In this document: positions 27,301-34,609 of the stretch, piece by piece
Numbering within the stretch: the first letter of the stretch is position 1
Layout: each line of letters starts with the position of its first letter
Origin: Myxococcales bacterium
GTDB lineage: Bacteria; Myxococcota_A; Polyangia; Haliangiales; Haliangiaceae
DNA length: 64,000 nucleotides
Reading direction: 5' to 3'
NCBI GenBank assembly: GCA_016716835.1
Contig: JADJUW010000003.1
Span: 192,370 to 256,369, forward strand
Translations under genes and position numbers: made by a program
The notes under the pieces: generated by a model
What the model saw: the letters and a program-made list of their open reading frames with translations, nothing else
Told to the model about the DNA's origin: nothing
Database searches by the model: none

Positions 27301-29756
27301 AAAGATAACAGCGCCATCGCGGCGGATTGGGTCGAGACCTCTTTGGCAATCTCTTCGACAAGTGCCTTGTCCTCGAACGTGTAGCCGACGCGGCGCGCTG
27401 GCTCGACAAGAATTCGCTGGAGATCTTCTTCGACGGGCGTCGTCAGCAGATGAAGGCTGGCAGATAGCCGCTCTCGCAGCCCCGGCACCTGTGCGACCCG
27501 AATCAGGAAGTCGTCGCGCAGCGTAATAATGACGTGGGCATCAAGCGCTGCATGGTTGGCGAGGCCAAGGATGGCTTCGGCGAAGATCGCTTGCTGCGGC
27601 GTGTCGAGGCACATCGTGACCAATTCTTCAAACTGGTCGACGACGAGCAGCAAGGGCACAACCTCGTTGCCGCTTTGCTGCAGCGCTGAGAGCGACAAGG
27701 CAAGCCCGAGAGGGTTTGATCTAAGTTCGTCCGGAGATGTCGTGATACCCAGCTGACCAACCGCAAATGCCAAGGCTTCAAGCGGATTGCCGCCGGGGCG
27801 CATCACGATGGCGTGATGCTTAGAGGGCAAGTTTGGGAGTACGCCAGCTTGAACGAACGAGCTCTTTCCAGAGCCTGACGGGCCGACGACTGCTATGAGT
27901 CGGCGCCCTTGCATGCGATTGACAAAGCCGACGACCTCGGCTTCGCGACCAAAGTAGCGGTCGACGTCGCCGGTGCCAAACGTTGCCAACCCAAGATATG
28001 GAGGCACATCCTCGGTGGGCTTATCGGCCTCGCCTTCGAGCTTGCCACCGCGGAGACGCGCTTCGAAATTTGGGCCCAAGTGAATGGGCCAGATGTCGTC
28101 ACGTCGCAGCTCAAGATTGCCTGGGAGCGCCTGGCACTTTGCCTTGTCTTGGTGCGCACCGACGAGCCAAAAAAGTTCTACCGATGAGCCCGCGCTCGAT
28201 TCGGCGCCCGCGGCCACCGAGCTCAGATCGCAAACGAGCTGATCGTTGGCATCGAGCAGCAGCACGGCGTCGGTCGTAGCGTCGACGCCGCCAGCCGCGG
28301 CGGCGCCGCGGCGCAGGCCCATCCAATAGTTGGCGCTGCCGTTATTGACGACGACAACTGGATAGGCGCTGAGAAATCGCACGGATTGCAGCACTTTGCC
28401 TAGCAGGAGCAGGGCGCCAACAAGGTAGGTACGGATGGCATCGCCAGAAGCCTTTGGTCCCGGGTCTTCCTTGTGTGTCGCCAGCAAGGTGTCCATCGCA
28501 TTTCTCAACGCGCTGCTACCCGTGAAAAATACTTCGACGAGTTCGGGTAATGGGTACAGCGCCGGCGCATCTGCGAAGGGGCGCACCAGTTCGCGGCACA
28601 ATTGCCACCAATCGCTGGCGTCTAGGCTGCTAGTGGCAAGTTTGTCGAGCAGCGCCTGGGTTTCAGGCGCGTCGCCATGGCGGCCGGTGGCTCGTTGGCG
28701 GGCCGCAAGCGCGAGATTTCCCGCATAGGCCGCGATAACGTACGTCGCCTGCCACATCGCCACGCGGAGCGCCGATGGGGTGCGCGCGCCATCGATGGCC
28801 GCGATACATTCCGCAAGCGGCTGAGGCGCCGCAATCATGAGTTCGTCGCGTAGCTGAGGATCTAACGCGGGCAAATCGACGGCATCAATTGCAAGCCCAG
28901 ACGCATCGCGCAGCGCCTCGCCAAGCGCCAGCGCGGTCTGGTAGCGGTCTTTGGGCCGCTTGGCCATAGCTTTAATCAGCACGTCGCTCAGATCGGCTTC
29001 GAAGTCACCGGGAAGCGGTGGCGGCGCCTTGCGCGCGTGTTGCGTCGCCAGCTCCATCGGGGAGTTGCCGGTAAAGGGCGTCTTGCCAGTAAGCACTTCG
29101 TAGGCAAGCACGCCGATTGAGTACACGTCGGTGGTGGGCGAAATCGGGCCGTTTCGCACCCATTGCTCCGGTGCCATATACATCGGCGTACCCGCGACGT
29201 CTGAGCCGGTGGCCGTGCCGGCCAAGGAAGCCTGAGAACCAATGGATTTGGCGAGGTCACTGGCAATCCCAAGATCCAGGAGCTTGGGAAACATATTACC
29301 CGCGCGCGAGATAACCATCACGTTGTGTGGCTTTAGATCGCGATGTACAATGCCTTGCTCGTGCAGCGTGTGGACGACTTCGCACAGGCGATTGAGCAGC
29401 GGGATGGCGCGTTGGCGAGGCAAAGCGCCGGCCTTGAGCATGTCTGAAAGCGACGTGCCGCGGACCAGTTCCATGGCAATCCAAAGCGTGCCGTCGGCCT
29501 CGGCGCCGAAGTCGTAGACGTGCGCGGCAAATGGGTGATCAATGCGCGAGGCCAAGCGGGCCTCGCGGAGAAATTGCGCCACGCGATCGGCTTCAGCAGC
29601 CAGCGAAGGATGAGAAACCTTGACGACGGCCTGCCGGTCTAAGACTTCTTGGGTCGCCAGGTAGACCGCACCAAAGCCACCTTCGCCGATGCGCTCGCCG
29701 ATCACAAATGCGCCTAGCCTGCGACCTGGCCCGATGTCGTGATTGGTGGCGCCCAT
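24396..29756 (-). CDS. Giant Ser/Thr kinase - nSTAND NTPase - TM - WD40 protein
   Basis: 1786 residues in order: Hanks-type kinase (about 12-285: GEGGFGAVYLA; Lys46; HRDLKPHN with Asp140; DLGIA at 161, a DLG in place of DFG; GTPMYMAPEQW), an uncharacterised helical and beta region (about 310-570), an nSTAND-type P-loop NTPase (PPYLGLATFGTGDVDRYFGR opening near 583, Walker A GPSGSGKSS near 620, Walker B LLLVVDQFEELV near 702), one membrane span (about 1017-1040, GILSVLAVALVVTAIVFAGL), then WD40-type blades to the end (for example ELSPDRSKLLSSSDDGTVIV). The layout is a sensor-switch kinase. It starts 53 bases after the LanC gene upstream on the same strand, so it probably belongs to the peptide-LanC operon. 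The WD40 half is much poorer in GC than the kinase half. Confidence 0.92.
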   Translation of the reverse strand: MGATNHDIGPGRRLGAFVIGERIGEGGFGAVYLATQEVLDRQAVVKVSHPSLAAEADRVAQFLREARLASRIDHPFAAHVYDFGAEADGTLWIAMELVRGTSLSDMLKAGALPRQRAIPLLNRLCEVVHTLHEQGIVHRDLKPHNVMVISRAGNMFPKLLDLGIASDLAKSIGSQASLAGTATGSDVAGTPMYMAPEQWVRNGPISPTTDVYSIGVLAYEVLTGKTPFTGNSPMELATQHARKAPPPLPGDFEADLSDVLIKAMAKRPKDRYQTALALGEALRDASGLAIDAVDLPALDPQLRDELMIAAPQPLAECIAAIDGARTPSALRVAMWQATYVIAAYAGNLALAARQRATGRHGDAPETQALLDKLATSSLDASDWWQLCRELVRPFADAPALYPLPELVEVFFTGSSALRNAMDTLLATHKEDPGPKASGDAIRTYLVGALLLLGKVLQSVRFLSAYPVVVVNNGSANYWMGLRRGAAAAGGVDATTDAVLLLDANDQLVCDLSSVAAGAESSAGSSVELFWLVGAHQDKAKCQALPGNLELRRDDIWPIHLGPNFEARLRGGKLEGEADKPTEDVPPYLGLATFGTGDVDRYFGREAEVVGFVNRMQGRRLIAVVGPSGSGKSSFVQAGVLPNLPSKHHAIVMRPGGNPLEALAFAVGQLGITTSPDELRSNPLGLALSLSALQQSGNEVVPLLLVVDQFEELVTMCLDTPQQAIFAEAILGLANHAALDAHVIITLRDDFLIRVAQVPGLRERLSASLHLLTTPVEEDLQRILVEPARRVGYTFEDKALVEEIAKEVSTQSAAMALLSFTAFQLWQFRDKHYKKLTRKAYQTLGGVGGALAHHAESVLGALSDDEQKSVREIFRHLVTADGTRASLSRDEILQVAGGQRANAVLERLITSRLLVAQEGPDNSERIEVIHEALLSAWPRLVKWRHEDAEGARLRDQLRVAAKQWADRGNDRGLLWRGDTLTEYRIWRSRYPGAVTTVEDAFATASLREAQRTQRIRRGILSVLAVALVVTAIVFAGLREKAVASEARANEQLTSSYVEQGRQLLVSNEYQPAILYLFRAFTRHSNDEAVPFMLARAIAPLKADLGTIAKHTSGVWNLELSPDRSKLLSSSDDGTVIVSDFESKKAIRTIIVQRGPLGSAIYATWINNIDIATAGPDGIVRIWNIETGSRIHERKLHDSFVTSLWWQPSTGSITSGSTDASLKRWTLATNDVADIITNKTEPGGMYFVFPNQDAAIAIRTGHEKRAWVIAKDGTTTYLGTLKTSRACVSADGVLAAAPSKDAAAVAIFNVKTGKSQFTTTPHDLGVTACSISPDLSRIATGSLDKAIRVTELASGNVSILRSHTGLISSLTFLDNNRLLSLSSDGSAKLWDTQREFLLATLPHGGVLTGAVYSDTRQELATSSGIGTVKLWDTSGDSLPFSLGAGDDNRSDFFAPPIFTTPNSLIYADNGGISKWDLTSRAFERFNTEPGLAGQIGLTNQMKTIISLDGTGVLRLLNLQDFGIQKIIGNDILMVAINPVTHEFATVGKSNLLTWHEASGATAGTHQLTEEPFQLLWSANGKTLAAVGFSAGISIFDAKAKQLTSVIPGEFTGIDVPPDGSYIVASGTQSEKLFGLTGNLVVEMNHTASIKADEISAAGDQLYVGLDDGTIAIWSLPAGVRVATLQGGGGIIRTISASKNYLFSTTYNNEILIYDLFKFRLVAKFIAPSRSLWAGTDPTNHWLLSIDREGSLTVRDIAPLTSEDLASGKVEEIISHKIDSEFKLRSGLY

Positions 29757-29809
29757 GCCGCCCTAGCTTAGCGCACAATTTTCAGGTGAACGTTAAGCGC
29801 GTAAGAAAA

Positions 29810-31021
29810 CTACGCGGTTAGGGTGCGTCGAAGCGGGGTGAGTATGCCGAGTAGTCGTTCCCATCCCGGGGCTTCACCTTTTATCAGCGCTATAAGAGCC
29901 AACACAATGCCCGCTTCACCTTGGAGAAAGGTGCCGTCAGGCCGCGTGCGGTTGGTCTTGAAACGTAAAAAATTTGCATCCATGCTCCTCAAGGAGAGCG
30001 CGTCCTCCACCCACGCCAGGCAGGCACCCGCCAGCTCGGCAATTGGATAGTCCAACCAACAGCGATGGAAAAAATATGCATGAGACAGTGCGCCATGACA
30101 GAGCTCGGCGTTGAGGGATGGTCGTTCCGTCGGTGAAATAGCGGCGCTTGCGAGAATTGCTGCGAGGTAAGGCTCAACCGCGGCATTCAAGGAAAGCGCG
30201 CCCTGCATTCGCATAATGGCAGAGGTTAAGCTGCCCTCACACCATGACAGGCGACTCGCGAGGCGCCTCTCGCCAGGCACTTCCGCAATTGTACCCACCG
30301 CGGTCCAAGGGGGGGAGGCCGTTGCTTCAAGAAATGAAAGCCACGCTTCCGCGCCAAGAATTAGCTCATCTACGTTGTTTAGCCCCAGGGATTTTACGGA
30401 CGCTAGTGCAGCGATTACGCCGGCAGCGCCGTGGCCAGGCCCGCAATAGGTGAGCCCATGTGGAAAGCTTGTTTTCATTTCGGCAGGTAGTTCCGTTGCT
30501 TTGGTGATCCAACGGGTCCCGCTGTTATCTGTTGTCGCGAGGCGACTAATACCCGCAACGGCGAGCTGAGCGAGCTGAGACGCGATGGCTTGATTGCCAT
30601 TGGTGGCCCTTTCAAGCGCATAAACAATGACTCCGGACATGCCGGCAATGATGCCGGCATCTTCCCTCAGCGGATGTTGGTGCCGTAAGCTATCAACTAG
30701 CGATCGATCAAAAGTTACTAGTAGTTCATCAACGTAGTCAGGGTCATCTACGAGGTGAGCTATCGACCATGCAGCGCCGATTGAGCCGGTTAGCAGCAAA
30801 GTCGGTGATGACCCATCCGCGAGCGAGGTGATTGCCCTTCGAATAGCATTTTCTAGAAGGATCTCTATTTTCGGTTCTTGCGAAAACTCCGCGTAATAGG
30901 CCAAAAAGAGTGCGTTGGACATAGGATCGCGCGGAGGTTCCGCGATCAGCGTTGTGGCAAGTTGGTGCACCACATCAGTGCATGTGTCGGCAAGGGTGCC
31001 TGTTATCAAAGAGGATGACAC
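29810..31021 (-). CDS. LanC-like cyclase with full zinc site (operon with kinase)
   Basis: 403 residues. Landmarks: CGPGHGAAGVIAAL (His197), SRLSWCEGSLTSAI (Cys261, a WCEG variant of WCYG) and NAELCHGALSHAYFFHRCW (Cys308-His309). The zinc triad and catalytic histidine are therefore kept. The N terminus shares its style with the other two LanC-like proteins (TGSIGAAWSIAHLVDDPDY here, EGSIGHAWLLANLIETDHN in the 21737 gene), so the two minus-strand copies look like close paralogues. The start is GTG at 31021. The order on the minus strand is peptide gene (31386-31135), terminator-like hairpin, this gene, then the kinase 53 bases on. No dehydratase domain is present in it. Confidence 0.85.
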   Translation of the reverse strand: MSSSLITGTLADTCTDVVHQLATTLIAEPPRDPMSNALFLAYYAEFSQEPKIEILLENAIRRAITSLADGSSPTLLLTGSIGAAWSIAHLVDDPDYVDELLVTFDRSLVDSLRHQHPLREDAGIIAGMSGVIVYALERATNGNQAIASQLAQLAVAGISRLATTDNSGTRWITKATELPAEMKTSFPHGLTYCGPGHGAAGVIAALASVKSLGLNNVDELILGAEAWLSFLEATASPPWTAVGTIAEVPGERRLASRLSWCEGSLTSAIMRMQGALSLNAAVEPYLAAILASAAISPTERPSLNAELCHGALSHAYFFHRCWLDYPIAELAGACLAWVEDALSLRSMDANFLRFKTNRTRPDGTFLQGEAGIVLALIALIKGEAPGWERLLGILTPLRRTLTA

Positions 31022-31080
31022 AACTGAATTGTAGCGCTTTTTGTTTGTGCGACCGCACGGCTACGGCTCAAACGAAAGAA

Positions 31081-31100
31081 ACCCCAGCGGTAGCTGGGGT
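31081..31100 (-). terminator. Hairpin terminator or attenuator between peptide gene and LanC gene
   Basis: A perfect 8-base stem, ACCCCAGC (31081-31088) and GCTGGGGT (31093-31100), with a 4-base loop. On the minus strand it is followed by a T-rich run (TTTCTTTCGTTTG, ending near 31068). It lies 34 bases after the peptide stop and 60 bases before the LanC start, the position of partial terminators that let a precursor gene be expressed more highly than its enzymes. Confidence 0.6.
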
Positions 31101-31134
31101 CGGTTAGGTTTCGCGGACTATTGTCGACAAAGTG

Positions 31135-31386
31135 CTAGCAGCCACACGTATTTTGGGCTTGTCGGCTCCCTTGAGGATCCTTGCAGAACTGAATTCGGAC
31201 GATATCCGTCGCTCTCGCGTCGGCTACTGGTACGCCAAGAGCCCTGGTATCTTCGCCCACGTGTCCCTCCCGAAGATCCGTCCACGGAGCAGGACCAGCT
31301 GCGTCGTACAACGCACCAGCTGCATTCGATAGTGATTCCACAGCGACTCGCGACAGTTTCAATTTTGAGCCATTAATTTTTTTCAT
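31135..31386 (-). CDS. Candidate lanthipeptide-like precursor peptide beside LanC genes
   Basis: 83 residues. Start ATG 31386 has a strong Shine-Dalgarno (GGAGG at 31396-31400, 9-base spacing), rare in this window. The leader MKKINGSKLKLSRVAVESL fits the K-L-x-L-x3-A-V-x2-L pattern of class I lanthipeptide-type leaders and aligns without gaps with the orphan peptide at 10341-10535. A mixed middle (31-60) leads to a short end with three cysteines at 68, 81 and 83 (IQFCKDPQGSR ... NTCGC); dehydratable Ser/Thr include Thr36, Thr47, Thr60, Ser74 and Thr80. There is no GG cleavage motif; NAAG or DAAG (21-31) are possible sites. LanC and kinase genes follow in the same direction. Confidence 0.7.
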   Translation of the reverse strand: MKKINGSKLKLSRVAVESLSNAAGALYDAAGPAPWTDLREGHVGEDTRALGVPVADARATDIVRIQFCKDPQGSRQAQNTCGC

Positions 31387-31411
31387 TTTTCATTGCCTCC
31401 GAGTTGAAGCT

Positions 31412-31551
31412 GTGCAGGCTGCATGCCAATCGATTTCTACGTGTTTACTGGTAGATACGATGTGCAACGCGAGGGAAGTAAGTGCACATAAGTGCAGATT
31501 TGCACTTGGGACGCACGAACCGATCCATTTGCATTTGCTGAATGAGTGCAC
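31412..31551. promoter_or_regulatory. GTGCA motif cluster upstream of the peptide gene
   Basis: The 294-base gap between the peptide start (31386) and the YceI gene (31681) carries no convincing gene. It holds GTGCA at 31412, 31462, 31482, 31492 and 31546 (start positions) and its complement TGCAC at 31501. The first four are 50, 20 and 10 bases apart, i.e. on one helix face. The core is two AAGTGCA (31480-31486, 31490-31496) and an inverted TGCACTT (31501-31507). Two copies extend to the palindrome GTGCAC. Probably an operator array for the leftward peptide-LanC-kinase operon. Confidence 0.5.
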
Positions 31552-31680
31552 GCCGACAATTTGGGCGACTCCAGAGGGCCGCCGGTTCCAGCCATGCAAC
31601 AGTCTGTTGTGTAACTAACTGATTACACTGTAAAAGGCACCCTTGTCGAAGCGCAACATCGTGATAACAGGTACGGCAAG

Positions 31681-32700
31681 ATGGCCGCGCCAGTTTCCAA
31701 TTCTGCACGTGGTCCATACTGGATCGTTGGGCTGCCTATAGCGGCCGCCGTTGCGGCTGGCGGGCGCTGGCTGCTGCAAGGCTCGGGCAATCTCTATACG
31801 GCGCAGGCCAAGCGGTTTTTTGTGCCGCATCCCGACCTTGGGTGGCAGGCGGCGCAGACTGAGCGCGTGTGGCTGGGCCTCGATGCGATCGGCGTGCTCG
31901 GCATGTGCGCGCTCGGCGTGGCCCTGGCGGCCTACCTCATCTCGCGGCGAGAGCGCGCGCGGCAGCGCAAGCAAGCCGTCGCCCGCGCAGCGCTAACGCT
32001 GGGCGCGCTGATGTCATTTATCGTGCCCGGCGGGGCGTTTGTGTCGGGCGGTCGCCCCACTGGCGCACGTGACGCGCTGCCGGCCGCGGTTCCGCTGGCG
32101 CAACTACCCGACGTGATCGATGGCGGCCTGCCATCGCCGGTTGGCACGTATGAGGTGGTCGCGGCTCATTCGACGCTGGTCGCCAAGCTCGAAGCGGGCA
32201 AGGAGGCCTTCGACGCCGCCTTCGCCGGCGCGGTCAGCGGCACCTTGAGCGGCGATCTCGCCAACATCGGTGCGGCTGGCGCGCCCATCGAGGCCACTTT
32301 TACCGTGCCGGTCAACGTCATCGACACCGGCATCTCCATGCGAAACGGCCACGCCAAGGAGTATTTCCACGCCGACGAATTCCCCACCATCTCGTTTGCG
32401 CTGGGCGCGTTTACCGCAACGCGCATTGCCTCGCCAACCTCGCTGCAAGTGCGCGCCAGCGGGACGCTGACGTTGATGGGGCAGGCAGAGCCGGTCGTGT
32501 TCTCGGGAACGATTGGGCGCCTCGACGGCGCGGCGATGCAGCGACTTGGCCTGGCCGCGGCGGCCGCCGCGCTCATCATTGAAGGCTCGTTTTCGCTAAA
32601 AATCAGCGAGACCGGGCTGGCCGCCCACCAATCAAGCTTTGATCGCGATGAGCTACCCGTGCTAGTTACGCTCGTCTTGCGGCATGTCGCCGCGAACTAA
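31681..32700 (+). CDS. YceI-family protein with N-terminal membrane helices
   Basis: 339 residues. The first ~130 have three hydrophobic segments (YWIVGLPIAAAVAAGG; IGVLGMCALGVALAAYLI; AALTLGALMSFIVPGG) separated by a basic loop (SRRERARQRKQ). The C-terminal ~200 are a YceI lipocalin-like barrel: VGTYEVVAAHSTLVAKLEAG, then VIDTGISMRNGHAKEYFHAD, FPTISFALGAF and GTLTLMGQAEPVVFSG. YceI proteins bind isoprenoids or similar lipids in the periplasm. A second YceI gene follows after 54 bases, so they probably act together. High GC resumes here, marking the right edge of the low-GC island. Confidence 0.82.
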   Translation: MAAPVSNSARGPYWIVGLPIAAAVAAGGRWLLQGSGNLYTAQAKRFFVPHPDLGWQAAQTERVWLGLDAIGVLGMCALGVALAAYLISRRERARQRKQAVARAALTLGALMSFIVPGGAFVSGGRPTGARDALPAAVPLAQLPDVIDGGLPSPVGTYEVVAAHSTLVAKLEAGKEAFDAAFAGAVSGTLSGDLANIGAAGAPIEATFTVPVNVIDTGISMRNGHAKEYFHADEFPTISFALGAFTATRIASPTSLQVRASGTLTLMGQAEPVVFSGTIGRLDGAAMQRLGLAAAAAALIIEGSFSLKISETGLAAHQSSFDRDELPVLVTLVLRHVAAN

Positions 32701-32754
32701 GTTTAGTCGTTTGTTCGAAACCGCACCGCAACCCGAAAGAAAAAGGAATACACC

Positions 32755-33402
32755 ATGAAACTCATCACCAAATCACTCTCACTCCTCCTCCTCGCCACGG
32801 CAATCTCCTCGGCCGCCTGCAGCAAATCCGACGAGCCAAAGCTCGAGGCCAAGCAACCTGAGCCAGCGCCAGCGCCCGCACCGGCCCCAGCCCCTGCGCC
32901 CACCCCAGAGCCCGCGGCGGCGCCTGCCGAGTACTTCCGCATCGAAGCCTCGCACACGCCAGCCAAACCAACAGATCCAGTCTTGGTCGACGTCGGCTAC
33001 AAGATCGTCAAGGCCGATTTTGATCCCGCCAAGCTCGAGGCCGGCACCTTCGAAATCGAGCTCGACCTCGCCAACGTCAAAAGCGGCATCGCCGATCGCG
33101 ACGCGCATCTCGCGTCGGCCGAATTTCTCGACGTCGCCAAGTCGGCCAAGGGTTCGGTCAAAGTCTCCGGCCTGAAAAAAGACGGCGACAAGACTTACTC
33201 CGGCGAAGCCACCGTAAGCCTCAAGGGCATCGAGAAGAAACTCCCGATCAAGCTAGAAGTCCTCGAAGTCGGCGCCGATGGCTCGGTCAAGGTGAAGGGC
33301 GAAGCCGCCTTTACGCTCGCAGATTTTAAATTCGGCAACGCCGAAGGCAAGGTTGGTAGCGACCTCAAGGCCTCCGTGCAACTCGTGCTCAAGAAGATCT
33401 AG
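32755..33402 (+). CDS. YceI-family lipoprotein
   Basis: 215 residues. A lipoprotein signal (LLLLATAISSAAC, Cys22) is followed by a Pro/Ala tether (PAPAPAPAPAPAPTPEP) and a compact YceI barrel: GYKIVKADFDPAKLEAGTFE, then SGIADRDAHLASAEFLDVAK (compare the family's R/H-D-x-H-L-x-S-x-x-F), EATVSLKGIEKKLPIKLEVL and FKFGNAEGKVGSDLKASV. It has a clear ribosome site (AAAGGA) upstream of ATG 32755. With the membrane-bound paralogue upstream it may form a periplasmic lipid-binding pair; the ligand is unknown. Confidence 0.88.
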   Translation: MKLITKSLSLLLLATAISSAACSKSDEPKLEAKQPEPAPAPAPAPAPAPTPEPAAAPAEYFRIEASHTPAKPTDPVLVDVGYKIVKADFDPAKLEAGTFEIELDLANVKSGIADRDAHLASAEFLDVAKSAKGSVKVSGLKKDGDKTYSGEATVSLKGIEKKLPIKLEVLEVGADGSVKVKGEAAFTLADFKFGNAEGKVGSDLKASVQLVLKKI

Positions 33403-33423
33403 GCGCGCTTCGCAATCCGGGCG

Positions 33424-33963
33424 CTACGGCGCTTCGGCGCAAAATTTATGGCCTTCTGGATCGATTGACTGTTCAGGCGCCGGCAGCGGCTCGCCGCCAT
33501 TGGCGATCATTAGCTCCTCGTCGCGACATTCATAGTCGTCGCGGCAATCGCCCGAGTCGCCGCAGCGGCGCATGCAATAGCGCACCTCGGTGGTGCGAAC
33601 CGCGCACTTGCCGGTGAGGGTGCACACCTCGTCAAGCGAGCAGTCATCGGTGCCGTCATTGAGCGCGTCTTCGGTCGCGGGGTCGCATGGGCGGTTTTCG
33701 AACACCCCGGAGTAAAATCGTATGCACACGGATTCATCCGGGCAGGTGTCGTAGTCGCACCCCAGGATGGTGCAGTAGCCGCCGTTTGCGGCATTGTCAC
33801 AAATGCGCAGGCCGTTGATGTCGCAGTCGCTGTTGATAAAGCAGCTGTCGCCGATTTCTTTGCTGCAAGCAGCCCCGGCGCCGGCCGCGGCCAAGAGTAC
33901 GGCCACAGCGGCGACCTGACGCAGTCGCGATGGCAACGAGGCAAACACGTTCATGGCCGGCAT
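33424..33963 (-). CDS. Cys-rich lipoprotein, unknown function
   Basis: 179 residues with a lipoprotein signal (AAVAVLLAAAGAGAAC, Cys33). The mature part has about 18 cysteines in EGF-like or knottin-like spacing (GDSCFINSDCDINGLRICD, GGYCTILGCDYDTCPDESVC, YCMRRCGDSGDCRDDYECRD). Such Cys/Asp-rich lipoproteins are abundant on myxobacterial cell surfaces; no catalytic signature is visible. The start could be ATG 33963 or 33954. It ends 21 bases from the YceI lipoprotein, convergent. Confidence 0.78.
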   Translation of the reverse strand: MPAMNVFASLPSRLRQVAAVAVLLAAAGAGAACSKEIGDSCFINSDCDINGLRICDNAANGGYCTILGCDYDTCPDESVCIRFYSGVFENRPCDPATEDALNDGTDDCSLDEVCTLTGKCAVRTTEVRYCMRRCGDSGDCRDDYECRDEELMIANGGEPLPAPEQSIDPEGHKFCAEAP

Positions 33964-34068
33964 CCTATAGAGATACCAGACTCATGACAAGGCGACGCGG
34001 TTGCCTCGCCGAGGGGTGCCTCGCCGCGTGCGCTTGCCCTCCCCCGAGCGATATGAGAGCGTGCGCCG

Positions 34069-34521
34069 GTGCGAGCGGTGCTCCAGCGCGTCTCCAGCGC
34101 CAGCGTGACAGTCGATGGCGCCGTGGTTGGCGAAATCGGCAAGGGCCTGGTCGCCTTGGTCGCTGCCGGGCAGGGTGATACGGAGACCGAGCTTGCCTAT
34201 ATCGTAGACAAGCTGGTTGGCCTGCGCATCTTTGGCGACGACGCCGGCAAGATGAATTTATCGGTGCTCGACTGTGGCGGTGCCGTGTTGTGGATCTCGC
34301 AGTTCACGCTCTATGGCGATGCGCGCAAAGGCAAACGGCCCGGCTTCACGGATGCGATGGCGCCCGAACCGGCTCGAGCCCTGTGGTCAAGCGGCGTTGA
34401 CCTGTTGCGTCAAAGGGGCGTCGCGAACGTCGCGACCGGGGTCTTTGGCGCCGATATGCAAGTCTCGCTTTGTGGCGATGGGCCGGTGACCATTTTACTC
34501 GATTCTGCGCGTGGCTTTTAA
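34069..34521 (+). CDS. dtd: D-aminoacyl-tRNA deacylase
   Basis: 150 residues, full length. Dtd removes D-amino acids from mischarged tRNA. The start is GTG (the family's MRAVLQRVSSASVTVDG opening follows directly). The active-site SQFTLYGDARKGKRPGF is intact. The second substrate motif, usually NDGPVT, reads CGDGPVTILLDS here, with Gly in place of Asn; Gly-cis-Pro recognition (GPVT) is kept. No clear partner; it is followed 88 bases later by the FadL-type genes. Confidence 0.9.
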   Translation: MRAVLQRVSSASVTVDGAVVGEIGKGLVALVAAGQGDTETELAYIVDKLVGLRIFGDDAGKMNLSVLDCGGAVLWISQFTLYGDARKGKRPGFTDAMAPEPARALWSSGVDLLRQRGVANVATGVFGADMQVSLCGDGPVTILLDSARGF

Positions 34522-34609
34522 GGTGCGGCCTCGCGACGCCTAAGTCGAAGTCAATGTTTCTAGGCGCACGGGGCTTGTGCCCGCATGCGTCACCTATATA
34601 TTGCGCCGC

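Noticed and set aside
24396..31021. Class III/IV lanthipeptide synthetase (LanKC/LanL)
   Set aside because: Kinase and LanC are in separate genes, and I can see no phospho-Ser/Thr lyase domain in any of them, so the known classes do not fit.
31412..31618. Cys-rich 68-codon plus-strand frame beside the peptide gene, a possible second precursor
   Set aside because: It starts with GTG, lacks a ribosome site and the K-L-x-L leader, and lies over the GTGCA cluster. The minus-strand frame at 31390-31599 has the same problems.
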